Source: CAWFZT01 sp963820415 (GTDB lineage Bacteria; Chloroflexota; Anaerolineae; Anaerolineales; Anaerolineaceae). From it: a stretch of 64,000 nt of DNA. The position numbers were made by a program, and so were the translations under genes. The notes below the pieces were generated by a model. That model worked only from the letters and a program-made list of their open reading frames with translations, made no database searches and was not told the DNA's origin. The stretch covers positions 248,001 through 312,000 of the forward strand of contig CAWFZT010000008.1 in NCBI GenBank assembly GCA_963820415.1. Direction: 5' to 3'. Of this stretch, positions 1 to 7,798 are shown in pieces. Every line of letters begins with the position of its first letter. The stretch's first letter is position 1.

Positions 1-347
1 AGCATCTTGCCGAAATAGATCGCCGAGCGGTCGACCGGCGCCAGCAGCAGCCCATCCAGGCAGCCGCGGTCCTTTTCTACCGCCATTGAACGGTTCAATC
101 CGAGCGTCCCGGCGAAAATAAACGTCACCCACAGCACGCCGCTGGTCACCGCCACCCGCGCCTGGGCGTCCAACTGGAGCGCAAAATTGAAGATAAAGAT
201 CACCAGCAGGGCAAAGACCAGCATGGCCGAGATCACTTCGCGGGAGCGCCACTCCGCCGCCAGGTCTTTCCAGATCACGGCGGTCATGGCTTTGAGAAAG
301 GCGGTGCTGGTTGTAGGCGGCATGGTTGAGTAAGAGCCTTCAGTCAT
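1..347 (-). CDS. ccmB: Haem exporter permease CcmB, 3' part outside window
   Basis: CcmB is the membrane subunit of the CcmAB ABC transporter that, with CcmC and CcmD, releases haem-loaded CcmE in System I cytochrome c maturation. About 115 N-terminal residues are visible: a cytoplasmic lead with VIWKDLAAEWRSREV, a hydrophobic helix around AMLVFALLVIFIFNFAL, and LGLNRSMAVEKDRGCLDGLL followed by APVDRSAIYFGKML, all typical of CcmB. The ATG (347-345) overlaps the ccmA stop as ATGA, so the genes are translationally coupled. The C-terminal half, and probably ccmC, lie before base 1. I am confident of the family; only the end is missing. Confidence 0.9.
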   Translation of the reverse strand, partial: MTEGSYSTMPPTTSTAFLKAMTAVIWKDLAAEWRSREVISAMLVFALLVIFIFNFALQLDAQARVAVTSGVLWVTFIFAGTLGLNRSMAVEKDRGCLDGLLLAPVDRSAIYFGKM

Positions 348-1042
348 CTGTTGACAGCTTCTTTATAAAACTCCACCACTCCCCCTTCGCCCAGCTCCGC
401 CTTCCTCTTCGAGGCGCGCATGGCGCCGTGAGAGAGCACGTCGAAGCGTCCGGCCAGGGCATCTGCTCGCAGCAGGTCGTGGGAGGTCATCACCACTGTG
501 CGCCCCAGCCCGGTCACCTGGCGCAGCACCCCATCCAGCATCTGGCTGGCGTCCTGGTCGAGTCCGGTGTAGGGTTCGTCCAACAGCAACACCTGCGGGT
601 CGTGGATGACTGCTCGCCCGATCGCCAGCCGTTGCTGCATACCGCGCGAGAAGGTGCGCACCAGGTCACGCCGGCGGTTAGCCAGCCCGACCTGTTCCAG
701 CACAGCCGTGATGCGCCGTTCAAGCTGCTCCACCGCGTACATACGCCCGTAAAAGCGCAGGTTCTCCTCGGCGGTCAAGTCTCCATACAGCAGGGGCAGG
801 TGCGAGACTACTCCCAGGCGCCGCCGCACGGCTGCCGCCTGGCGCGGCAGGCTGTATCCAGCTATGCGCACCTCACCCAGGGTAGCCCGCGCCAGCGAGG
901 CCAGGATACGCAGAAAGGTCGTCTTTCCCGCGCCATTCGGACCCAGCACCGCCACAAATTCGCCTTCCGCCGCCTGGAATTCCAGATCGCGCAGCACCGT
1001 CTTTGGCCCAAAACGCTTGTAGAGCTTGCGGACTTCGATTAT
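344..1042 (-). CDS. ccmA: Haem exporter ATP-binding protein CcmA (non-AUG start)
   Basis: ATPase of the CcmAB exporter. Walker A is GPNGAGKT, the signature is FSRGMQQRLAIG, Walker B is VLLLDEP followed by a YTGLD D-loop, and the switch histidine is in VVMTSHD. The first conventional start is GTG at 997, but the same frame continues upstream for 15 codons encoding IIEVRKLYKRFGPKTVL, which is the A-loop strand every such ATPase has. No ATG, GTG or TTG exists there. ATA at 1042-1040 overlaps the stop of the upstream cytochrome gene (ATAA) and has AAGGAG eight bases before it, so AUA (or the following AUC) is the likely start. Family certain, start inferred. Confidence 0.88.
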   Translation of the reverse strand: MIEVRKLYKRFGPKTVLRDLEFQAAEGEFVAVLGPNGAGKTTFLRILASLARATLGEVRIAGYSLPRQAAAVRRRLGVVSHLPLLYGDLTAEENLRFYGRMYAVEQLERRITAVLEQVGLANRRRDLVRTFSRGMQQRLAIGRAVIHDPQVLLLDEPYTGLDQDASQMLDGVLRQVTGLGRTVVMTSHDLLRADALAGRFDVLSHGAMRASKRKAELGEGGVVEFYKEAVNR

Positions 1043-2823
1043 TTCCTCATCTCCTTCAAAGCCCCCACCAGCTCCTTCCGCCGCACTTGATAGGGATACT
1101 TGTCCAGTCGGCCCTCGTGAAACAGATCATCCAGCGCCACGATAACATCCAGCAGCGATTCCTGCGTCTGCTCCACCGGCAGCGTATCAACCCTCTGCCC
1201 AGCCCAGCGCGTTCTACGCAGCCTCCTTACCAGAGCCGCGCTCCTGATCTGGCGCCGGTAGAACCAGAACACCGCCGCCGCCACCGCCAGCAAAAACACC
1301 GCCAACCCGACCAGCAGGTCAAGGTCGGCTGTCACACCTGCCGGAGTGGCTTTGGGGCTGCCCGACAGGCTGACCTGCAGCGGGCTGCCGTCCGCCAGGT
1401 TGGAGCCTACGAATAATTGCAGGCTGGTACCCTGCACGTCACGGTTGCCGGCGAATTGGAGCTGCGGACTGGTCAGTATAATGCCATCGTTGGGCAGCAT
1501 TACCACCACCTGCTGTACCTGCACCGGCATGTGCAGTGTGATCATCGCCTGCCGGTCGTACAGCATGGCGTAGGCGAACACCAGTTGGTAGCCGCTGCCA
1601 GGCGGGATAGCCTGCGTATCGCCAAAACCTTTGTCGGTCTGGATAAACCGTTCGCCCAGCGCCCCGTCCTGGAACTGAAGGTTAACCGCTCCCTGCGGCA
1701 GGTCATAGTCCAGCACCGCCTGGCCGGTTTTGGCGGGCACCACCATCTTATTCTGCGTGTTGGTGATGATCACCACCTCGGCCACCTGCATCATTCCCGG
1801 CTGGGGGAACTCAAAGATTACATGCAGCCGGTCGGCCACCAGCCCCGAGGTGTCTGAGGTCAGCTCGGTCTTGCTCAGATCAAGCGTGGGCGTGGGCAGA
1901 CCGGAAACGCCCGCAGAGGGAGTGGCTGTAACCCGCAGGCCAGGCTGCGTGGCGCCGGACAACGTCTGCGGCCTACCCGGCTCAGCGTACCACAACGTGC
2001 GCATGTAGCTGACCGCTGACCACATCTGGTCTTCGGTCAACTGGCTGGAAAAACCTGGCATTCCATTTTGTGGATCACCCTGTTGGGTGGCGTTGAACAG
2101 GTCCTGCAGGGATACCTGCGCCAGCAGGGCCGGGTCGGACCAGTCCGGCGGTTTCACCGCCAGGCTGGCAGCCTGGGGACCGTCGCCGCGGCCCTTCCCG
2201 CCGTGACAGGCCTGGCAATCCTGGCGATAAACATCCATCCCGCTGGAAAGCTCGTTCAGCGTGACGCTCAGGTTGAGCACGTAGGCTACCACATCCCAGC
2301 GCTGGCGGTCGCTCAACGTATTGCTGGTGCTGGGCATAAATTTGGCCAGGTGGCCGGTGTTGATGATGGAGAACCAGTCCACCGGGCGAGCCAGACGAGA
2401 CACCTCGGTTGTGCCAATCGCCGGGGGGGCCGTGGCCAGGTTGCCGGCCTGGGCTCCGTCACCTTTGCCAAAGACGCCGTGACAGGGAGAGCATTTATCC
2501 CGGTAGATAGACGCCCCCGCGGTCGGGTCGGGCGGCACAAACGGGAGGTTAGCGGCAGGTGAAGGACTCGGCAGCAGGAGCGCCTGGGCTCCCGGCGGCG
2601 GTGTGATATCCTCGCTCAGTGAAACCGAGCAGGCAGACAGCAACAGCAGCAGCGCCAGGCCAACCAATAGTAACATCCCTTGCGATCGCGGATACCCTGT
2701 AAGGGTATCCCGTAGGGAAGGCTTCCCGAAGGCCTTCGCAAAGTTTAGAGAAGCCGTTCGCAAATGTCTCTCGAAGGCCTCCGCAAGGTTAACTGTCGCT
2801 GCCGCACTCCTGTCCAGGCTCAT
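1039..2823 (-). CDS. Dihaem cytochrome c lipoprotein
   Basis: Exported lipoprotein with two c-type haem sites: CSPCH at residues 111-115 and CQACH at 203-207, each in a cytochrome c domain with a distal Met region (FMPSTSNTLSD; NGMPGFSSQLTEDQMW). About 200 further residues form a beta-rich domain, then a membrane helix near 520-540 and a basic cytoplasmic tail. The lipoprotein signal (MLLLVGLALLLLLSAC, Cys65) starts only at residue 50. The ATG at 2823 overlaps the upstream stop (ATGA), but the lipoprotein would naturally start at ATG 2676, which has no spaced Shine-Dalgarno. The 49 residues between are encoded by a repeat-rich insertion. It is probably a substrate of the ccm genes around it. 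Confidence 0.85.
   Translation of the reverse strand: MSLDRSAAATVNLAEAFERHLRTASLNFAKAFGKPSLRDTLTGYPRSQGMLLLVGLALLLLLSACSVSLSEDITPPPGAQALLLPSPSPAANLPFVPPDPTAGASIYRDKCSPCHGVFGKGDGAQAGNLATAPPAIGTTEVSRLARPVDWFSIINTGHLAKFMPSTSNTLSDRQRWDVVAYVLNLSVTLNELSSGMDVYRQDCQACHGGKGRGDGPQAASLAVKPPDWSDPALLAQVSLQDLFNATQQGDPQNGMPGFSSQLTEDQMWSAVSYMRTLWYAEPGRPQTLSGATQPGLRVTATPSAGVSGLPTPTLDLSKTELTSDTSGLVADRLHVIFEFPQPGMMQVAEVVIITNTQNKMVVPAKTGQAVLDYDLPQGAVNLQFQDGALGERFIQTDKGFGDTQAIPPGSGYQLVFAYAMLYDRQAMITLHMPVQVQQVVVMLPNDGIILTSPQLQFAGNRDVQGTSLQLFVGSNLADGSPLQVSLSGSPKATPAGVTADLDLLVGLAVFLLAVAAAVFWFYRRQIRSAALVRRLRRTRWAGQRVDTLPVEQTQESLLDVIVALDDLFHEGRLDKYPYQVRRKELVGALKEMRK
2677..2823. repeat. Repeat-rich in-frame insertion at cytochrome gene start
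   Basis: This stretch holds palindromes and direct repeats unlike the flanking coding sequence: GCGATCGC, GGATACCCTGTAAGGGTATCC (a palindrome with a 3-nt centre, 2690-2710), GGGAAGGCTTCCC, and near-identical GAAGGCCTTCGCAA and GAAGGCCTCCGCAA copies about 50 bases apart. It separates the coupled ATG at 2823 from the lipoprotein signal peptide, with no stop in the gene's frame. I read it as a small palindromic repeat element inserted just after the start codon. Confidence 0.5.
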
Positions 2824-3320
2824 AGCGTTATCGGCATTCCACAGCGTGAACAGAACTTATCCGACTTTTTCACTGGCTTGCCGCACCTAGGGCAGAACCC
2901 GATCGACTTCTCCAGGCGGCTGCGCCGGTGGGAAGAGATCAACAGCTCCAGCTTCTCATCCGGCGGTTCCACTGCGACAGGCGCAGCCGGAGCGGCTGCC
3001 ACAGCCGGAACTTCACGCGCCTCCTCCAGGGGTGGAAGCTCGTCCAACCGGCGCAGAACTTCCGCCGTATCGTGCGCCAGGGCCGCCCGTTGCGGTGGGT
3101 AATCTTCCTCGGGGATTTTGCCCAGGTAATGGTCGAAATCCAGCTCCTGTAAGGCTGACAGCAGCCGGTCGCGCTCGACCAGCAGTTGGCCTTCGTTCTG
3201 CTCAGCCGGTTCGCCTTCCGGCGCGTTATGCTCGCTTTCCAGGCTGAAAAACGGCCGGCTAAGGTACATTCCCACCAGCAGCGCCAGCGCCAAAATCAGA
3301 AAAAGTGCGCCTAATTCCAT
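2820..3320 (-). CDS. Membrane-anchored double zinc-ribbon protein, CcmI-like position
   Basis: 166 residues: an N-terminal membrane helix (MELGALFLILALALLVGMYL), an acidic and helical middle with LVERDRLLSALQELDFDHYLGKIPEEDY, an Ala/Pro linker, and a C-terminal zinc ribbon CPRCGKPVKKSDKFCSRCG. The helix plus the L-x-ALxELDFDhxxGKIxEEDY segment matches what is often annotated as the N-terminus of CcmI-type proteins next to CcmH; the ribbon is extra. It lies one base downstream of ccmG and its stop overlaps the next ATG (ATGA), so it is part of the ccm operon. A role in apocytochrome handling or haem lyase assembly is inference. Confidence 0.75.
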   Translation of the reverse strand: MELGALFLILALALLVGMYLSRPFFSLESEHNAPEGEPAEQNEGQLLVERDRLLSALQELDFDHYLGKIPEEDYPPQRAALAHDTAEVLRRLDELPPLEEAREVPAVAAAPAAPVAVEPPDEKLELLISSHRRSRLEKSIGFCPRCGKPVKKSDKFCSRCGMPITL

Positions 3321-3321
3321 A

Positions 3322-3879
3322 TTACTTCACCAGCTCATCGACCACAGCTGTAATCTCTCCGGCAGACTCAAAGGGTCCCTTCTTCACGTAGGCCAGCTTA
3401 CCCTGCCGGTCGAGGATATACGTCTCCGGCACGCCGGTCGTGTGGAACATCTGAGAGATGACCGTACGCAGGTCCGGTCCGTTGGGATAGCTGACGCCGA
3501 ACTTCTTCATGAACGCCAACGCCTGCGGCTCAGTGTCGACGTAATCCACGCCGAAGAACACCACCTGCCCGCCCGGCTTATAAGCCTGCCAGGCCTGCTC
3601 CATGGCGTCCGCCTCCTGTTCACACGGCTGGCACCAGGAGGCCCAGAAATTGATCACCAGCACCTTGCCGGAATAATCCTCCGTCTTGAGCGTCTGCCCG
3701 TCGAAGGTCGTCAGCGAAAACCCCGGCGCCTTTTGCCCGATGGCAATTGGCCCGGTCTGATTCAGGCGCATTCCCCAGGCGATCAGCGCCAGGAACGCCA
3801 GCAGTCCGGCAATCGACGCCGCCATCACCCAGAGGGGTAATCTTTTTCCAGTCCTGGTCATTGAGGCTTCTTCAGTCAT
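3322..3879 (-). CDS. ccmG: Thiol-disulfide oxidoreductase CcmG/ResA-like
   Basis: TlpA/ResA-type thioredoxin that reduces the CxxCH cysteines of apocytochrome c outside the membrane. After a 7-residue lead it has a signal anchor (LPLWVMAASIAGLLAFLALI), then the domain with NFWASWCQPC (Cys83, Cys86), the cis-Pro region TTGVPETYILD and a C-terminal helix. At 185 residues it is normal length for membrane-anchored ResA/CcmG. The ATG at 3879 overlaps the ccmH stop (ATGA), which fixes the start; an internal ATG seven codons later is the alternative. Position between ccmH and the cytochrome gene supports a maturation role. Confidence 0.93.
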   Translation of the reverse strand: MTEEASMTRTGKRLPLWVMAASIAGLLAFLALIAWGMRLNQTGPIAIGQKAPGFSLTTFDGQTLKTEDYSGKVLVINFWASWCQPCEQEADAMEQAWQAYKPGGQVVFFGVDYVDTEPQALAFMKKFGVSYPNGPDLRTVISQMFHTTGVPETYILDRQGKLAYVKKGPFESAGEITAVVDELVK

Positions 3880-4352
3880 AATCTCCTTCTTAACTCCTCT
3901 TCCACCTGCGCCAAGTACGGATCGGCGTTATCCGCCGGTGGAGGACCAGCCGGTGCGGCGGCCGGTTTTGGCCGGCGGGCGCTCGCCCCGCGCAGGCCCC
4001 GATAGACCAGATACACCCCCCCCAGAAAAATCACCGGCGGGAGGCCGTAAACCAGCCAGTTCAGCCCGCTGCGCGGCGGCTCTGCCAGCACCCGGTCGCC
4101 GTACTGGGCCACAAAATACTGCTTGATCTGCTCCTTGCTCTTGCCTTGCGCCAGCATCTGCCGGATCAGCTCGCGCCACTGGGCGCAGGCGGTGGTCGGG
4201 CACACGTCCAGGGGGATGTTTTCGCATACCGGGCAGTACAGCTCGCGTGCCACGGCGTTCACATCGTCGTCTGAGGGAGTCGGTACCTGGGCCGCTACCA
4301 CCCGGATACCCACCATAACCAGCAGGAGAAAAACCAGGGTTAAGGTGGTCAA
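3876..4352 (-). CDS. ccmH: Cytochrome c biogenesis protein CcmH
   Basis: CcmH shuttles electrons to the apocytochrome thiols and works with the CcmF lyase. From the TTG at 4352 (AGGAGG ten bases upstream) the 158-residue product has a signal anchor, the redox motif LYCPVC (Cys40, Cys43; Tyr replaces the usual Arg), the helical segment ACAQWRELIRQMLAQGKSK ending in YFVAQYGDRVLAEPP, and a second membrane helix (GLPPVIFLGGVYLVYRGL). The reading frame stays open upstream to an ATG at 4727, but most of that extension is encoded by the inverted-repeat element at 4376-4681. Either TTG 4352 is used or the protein carries a long element-encoded N-terminus. Family certain, start uncertain. Confidence 0.88.
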   Translation of the reverse strand: MTTLTLVFLLLVMVGIRVVAAQVPTPSDDDVNAVARELYCPVCENIPLDVCPTTACAQWRELIRQMLAQGKSKEQIKQYFVAQYGDRVLAEPPRSGLNWLVYGLPPVIFLGGVYLVYRGLRGASARRPKPAAAPAGPPPADNADPYLAQVEEELRRRL

Positions 4353-4375
4353 TGCCAGGATGCCTCCTGCATTCT

Positions 4376-4681
4376 GTAGGGGAGGGTCTGTTTTATTACA
4401 CAACCCAATATTTCCAACAACCAGACCCTCCCCGGCCTTATGCCACCTCGGCCGATATCTTATCACCCACGCAAGGGAGGGTTTGTTTGGTTGTAATAAT
4501 AAGTATCTATCCGAAAATCTTTGCGTTGTCATTGCGAGAGAGCGTCTCCCTGCGAGCGAAGCAATCTCAGTTCCGAAATAAAGATTGCTTCGGCGAAGAC
4601 GCCTCGCAATGACATCTGGAAGGGCTAGTATTAATTTTCGGATAGGTTCTAAATATGTCCAATACCCAGACCCTCCCCTAC
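4376..4681. mobile_element. MITE-like element with 15-bp terminal inverted repeats
   Basis: The ends are perfect 15-bp inverted repeats: GTAGGGGAGGGTCTG (4376-4390) and its complement (4667-4681). A further copy of CCAGACCCTCCCC lies inside near 4420. A nested 12-bp inverted repeat, CTATCCGAAAAT, is at 4507-4518 and 4634-4645; inside that is a GTCATTGCGAG...GAAGCAATC repeat resembling those at 40186-40340 and 40820-40905. No transposase is encoded. The element is 306 bp (102 codons) and stop-free in the ccmH frame. It lies between the ccmF stop and the conserved part of ccmH. Confidence 0.7.
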
Positions 4682-4728
4682 GTTCTGGAGAGGTATCTAT
4701 CTGGGTAAAAACGTGTTTGTGTTCCATC

Positions 4729-6795
4729 CTACACCTTAACCGCCGCCGGCGCAGGTGCGGCCTGCTTTACCGCTTCGGCTTCACGGTCAGGCCAGGCTGC
4801 TACCGCCGTACCCAGGATAAACACCAGCCCGCCAATCCACAGCCAGCCCACCAGCGGGTTATGAAAAACTTTGAAGGTTGTCCCGCCGGAAGAAATCGGC
4901 TGCCAGTCGACCAATATAATATACAGGTCGCCCGCCAGGGTAGAGTGCAGGCCAGCGATTGTCACCGGTTGCTGCAACTCGTAATAATAGTCCCGGCGCG
5001 GGTACAGGTCGCCCAGCGGCTGCCCATACTGCGACACACTCACTACCGCCCGGGCTACGTTGCGCCCGTCAGCGGTGTCGAACACCGCCAGGTCCTTGAA
5101 CGTGATCGTATAACTGTCCAGGCTGAGTGCGCTGCCCTGCTTCAGCGTGCCTTGCGTCTGGGTCTGAAAAAACTGCATTCCGATGACTCCCAACCCCATC
5201 ATCACCACGCCCAGGTGGATAATATACCCGCCATAACGCCGCCGGTTGCGTTCCGCCAGGCGCCAGGTGGCTACCAACAGGCTCTCCCCGCTGCGGTGGT
5301 GGCGCGCCAGGGCGGCCCGCCCGTATTCGTATAACGTCACCGCCAGGACAAAGGCCGCCAGCCATAACGCCAGCAGCGCCGTCCATTGCCGCACCCCTAC
5401 GGTTAAGGCCAACACTGGCCCCGCCAGCGAGACCACCAGCGGTTTCCAGACCGCACTCCCGTAAGTTTTGAGCGTCGAATGGCCCCAGGCCGAAAGCGGC
5501 GCAACCCCCATCAACAGCAGCAAAGCGCCAAACAGCGGCCCGGTTGCCCCGGTGTAAAACGGCGGGCCGACTGTCACTTTTTGCCCGGTGAACAGCTCTG
5601 AGACCAGCGGGTAAGTCATACCCCAGAAACATACCACCAGGATGCCCATGAAGAGCAGGTTGTTGACCAGAAAAAGCGCTTCGCGCGACAGTAATGAGGT
5701 CATCTGGCCCTCGGAACGCAGGTCATTCCAGCGATAAAGCAGCAGACCCAGCGAGATTAAAAAGGTAGTGCTGATAAATATAAGGAACGGCCACCCAATT
5801 CCGCTCTCCGAGAAGGCATGCACCGAAGAAAACTCGCCCGAACGGGTCAGGAAGGTGCCGTAAATCACCAGGCAGTAGGTCAGGATGATCAGGATCATGT
5901 TCCAGCGCTTGAACAGGCCGCGCTTTTCCTGGATCATCACCGAATGCAGGAAGGCCGTGCCCGACAACCAGGGGATCAGGGCGGCGATCTCCACCGGGTC
6001 CCAGCCCCAGTAGCCGCCCCAGCCGAGCACGTCATAAGCCCAGCGCATGCCCAGGATCAACCCCAGCGAGAGGAACAGCCAGGCGATCAACGTCCAGCGC
6101 CGGGTGACGCGGATCCAGCGGTCGTCTGCGCGCCCGGTGACCAGCGAGGCGAATCCGAAAGCAAAGGGCATGATGAAGCCCACGAAGCCCAGGTAGAGCA
6201 TGGGCGGGTGGATGATCATCCCCGGGTGGCGCAGCAGCGGGTTCAGCCCTTCGCCGTTGGCTGGTATCAGCGGCAGCGACCCGGCTGGTTGGAACACGGC
6301 TGTGAGCACGTCTCCACTGGGGACCTGCCAGAAGCGCTCGAACGACCCCTCGCCCTGGACGAAAACGGTCAGCCCGATGAAAAAGGCCAGAGTTACCATC
6401 AACGCCGCCACCACCCAGGGCAGGAACTCCCGGTCGCGCTCCCATTTGCGCAGCGCGGCCGCCATGGCAAAGCCTGACATCAGCCACGACCAGAACAGCA
6501 GCGAACCAGCCTGCCCGCCCCACAGGGCGGTCACCTTCAGGTAAGCCGGCATGCTATCACTGGTCACGCTGTAGACGAACTGCACCTCGTAATGGCGGGT
6601 CAACAGCAGGTAAATCATTACCAGCACGGCCATACTGGTCAACGGGAAGGTCAGCAGCATGGCGGAGCGCCCGCTCTCTACCCAGGCCAGGGCATTCTTT
6701 TTTGCAAAATGCCCGCCATAGATGGCTGTCCCTGCTCCATATAAGGAAACGATGAAAGTGATTACCAGTATTCCAAAACCAAAAATTGGGATCAT
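4729..6795 (-). CDS. ccmF: Haem lyase CcmF
   Basis: CcmF is the polytopic membrane enzyme that attaches haem from CcmE to CxxCH apocytochromes. The 688-residue product is normal length, has many membrane helices, the tryptophan-rich haem-handling WWD segment (WGGYWGWDPVEIAALIPWL, about residues 250-270), conserved periplasmic histidines such as HPPMLYLGF, and the C-terminal periplasmic domain with LGDLYPRRDYYYELQQPVT and a last helix. ATG at 6795 gives MIPIFGFGILVITFIVSLYG. It follows ccmE by 65 bases on the same strand and precedes ccmH. Identification is secure. Confidence 0.96.
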   Translation of the reverse strand: MIPIFGFGILVITFIVSLYGAGTAIYGGHFAKKNALAWVESGRSAMLLTFPLTSMAVLVMIYLLLTRHYEVQFVYSVTSDSMPAYLKVTALWGGQAGSLLFWSWLMSGFAMAAALRKWERDREFLPWVVAALMVTLAFFIGLTVFVQGEGSFERFWQVPSGDVLTAVFQPAGSLPLIPANGEGLNPLLRHPGMIIHPPMLYLGFVGFIMPFAFGFASLVTGRADDRWIRVTRRWTLIAWLFLSLGLILGMRWAYDVLGWGGYWGWDPVEIAALIPWLSGTAFLHSVMIQEKRGLFKRWNMILIILTYCLVIYGTFLTRSGEFSSVHAFSESGIGWPFLIFISTTFLISLGLLLYRWNDLRSEGQMTSLLSREALFLVNNLLFMGILVVCFWGMTYPLVSELFTGQKVTVGPPFYTGATGPLFGALLLLMGVAPLSAWGHSTLKTYGSAVWKPLVVSLAGPVLALTVGVRQWTALLALWLAAFVLAVTLYEYGRAALARHHRSGESLLVATWRLAERNRRRYGGYIIHLGVVMMGLGVIGMQFFQTQTQGTLKQGSALSLDSYTITFKDLAVFDTADGRNVARAVVSVSQYGQPLGDLYPRRDYYYELQQPVTIAGLHSTLAGDLYIILVDWQPISSGGTTFKVFHNPLVGWLWIGGLVFILGTAVAAWPDREAEAVKQAAPAPAAVKV

Positions 6796-6860
6796 AGGTT
6801 ATAAAAATTCAGGAAATAGAGTAAAGTAAAAACCGCTCCAGGGAAAGAGCGGGGACAAAC

Positions 6861-7373
6861 TTATTTCTGCACCTGGTTAGGGACGGCCTCCTGGTACTTG
6901 GTGGGGCATTTCAACAGCAATTCGTTGGCCTGAAACACACCGTCAAACCCGAGCTGGCCGGTCATGATGGCCTGGGCTTCGTCCTTCAGCAGGTCTGGCC
7001 GTGGGCCGTGATAGACGACCTTCAGCCGCGGCTTGCTGGGGTCGATCACCGCCGCGTGCAGCACGGCCGCCAGCCCCCCCTGGGCATCGATGACCGAGTT
7101 ATCGCCCGGCACCTGAGCCACGCTGAACATCAGCGTCAGGGATTGCGGGTCGTATTGGATGGTATTGCCGATCACCGCCCCAGAAACGCGCACGTTCTTA
7201 CCGGCCAAGGCCTGGCCCCTGGATTGCAATTCTTCTACCGTTAAAAAATATTGAGAGTTGGCGCTGGTAGCCGAGAAGATCAGATAGCCGATCGCCGCAA
7301 CAATCAGCAGGCCGCCGATAAGGAATTTCAAACGTCCCAGGGAAACTGGCCTTGAAGCTACCGCACTCTGCAT
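6861..7373 (-). CDS. ccmE: Haem chaperone CcmE, Cys-type (CxxxY)
   Basis: CcmE is the periplasmic haem chaperone that binds haem covalently and delivers it to CcmF. The 170 residues comprise a short cytoplasmic N-terminus, one anchor (LKFLIGGLLIVAAIGYLIF) and an OB-fold with VRVSGAVI and GPRPDLLKDEAQAIMTGQL. The haem-binding motif is CPTKY (Cys156, Tyr160) where the E. coli form has HxxxY, so this is the Cys variant known from archaea and some sulfate reducers. It is the first gene of the operon; ATG at 7373 follows GGAGAAG. Family and motif are directly visible. Confidence 0.93.
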   Translation of the reverse strand: MQSAVASRPVSLGRLKFLIGGLLIVAAIGYLIFSATSANSQYFLTVEELQSRGQALAGKNVRVSGAVIGNTIQYDPQSLTLMFSVAQVPGDNSVIDAQGGLAAVLHAAVIDPSKPRLKVVYHGPRPDLLKDEAQAIMTGQLGFDGVFQANELLLKCPTKYQEAVPNQVQK

Positions 7374-7548
7374 ACTTCTCCTCCAAGATTGATCTGCCGG
7401 GTAGGCCGCAGGTTACTATCACGGCGCCCCTGCCGGCCCCATCCCGAAAAGATATACGAATAAAACAGACGCTTATATACCGATTTTATCCCAATAATCT
7501 CCGAACCAGATTAAGGGTTGGTGAGAAAATTTTTCCTCCAAGTAATAG

Positions 7549-7585
7549 GAAACCGGGTTTTTTCCTGAAAACCCGGTTTCTTTTT
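7549..7585 (+). terminator. Terminator-like hairpin with T-tract
   Basis: GAAACCGGGTTT (7549-7560) pairs with AAACCCGGTTTC (7569-7580) over a short loop and is followed by TTTTT on the plus strand. No plus-strand gene ends here; it lies between ccmE and the small membrane-protein gene and may insulate the two minus-strand units. Confidence 0.6.
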
Positions 7586-7615
7586 CCTCTAGAGTCTGAA
7601 CATCGACTTAGAAAA

Positions 7616-7798
7616 TCAGCGCCAGCCGGCCAGCCGGCCCAACGGTGCCAGGAACACCACGGCTAGGATCACCAACACCAGGCCAAGCGCCAGCACCACC
7701 GCCCCGAAGGCCAACCCCAATGACCCACCGACGATGCCGATAATCAGCGCCACCAGTCCGACCTCCATTCTTGACTCAGCGGGTATAATATTCCCCAT
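7616..7798 (-). CDS. Small two-helix membrane protein
   Basis: 60 residues, almost all hydrophobic after a 12-residue lead: VGLVALIIGIVGGSLGLAFG and AVVLALGLVLVILAVVFLAP form two closely spaced helices with Gly-rich packing faces, ending in RLAGWR. The ATG shares the palindrome CCATGG with the ATG of the divergent transporter gene, so the two start codons overlap head to head. I do not recognise a family. No Shine-Dalgarno is evident, so it may be leaderless or spurious. Confidence 0.5.
   Translation of the reverse strand: MGNIIPAESRMEVGLVALIIGIVGGSLGLAFGAVVLALGLVLVILAVVFLAPLGRLAGWR
7784..7789 (+). promoter_or_regulatory. -10 box TATAAT for a leaderless start
   Basis: TATAAT ends seven bases before the ATG at 7797, so transcription would begin at or next to the start codon. 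There is no room for a Shine-Dalgarno. The same layout recurs at 43577 and 55294. Confidence 0.55.

Noticed and set aside
2681..2692. HIP1 (GCGATCGC) marking cyanobacterial origin
   Set aside because: A single copy inside a repeat insertion; gene content does not fit cyanobacteria.
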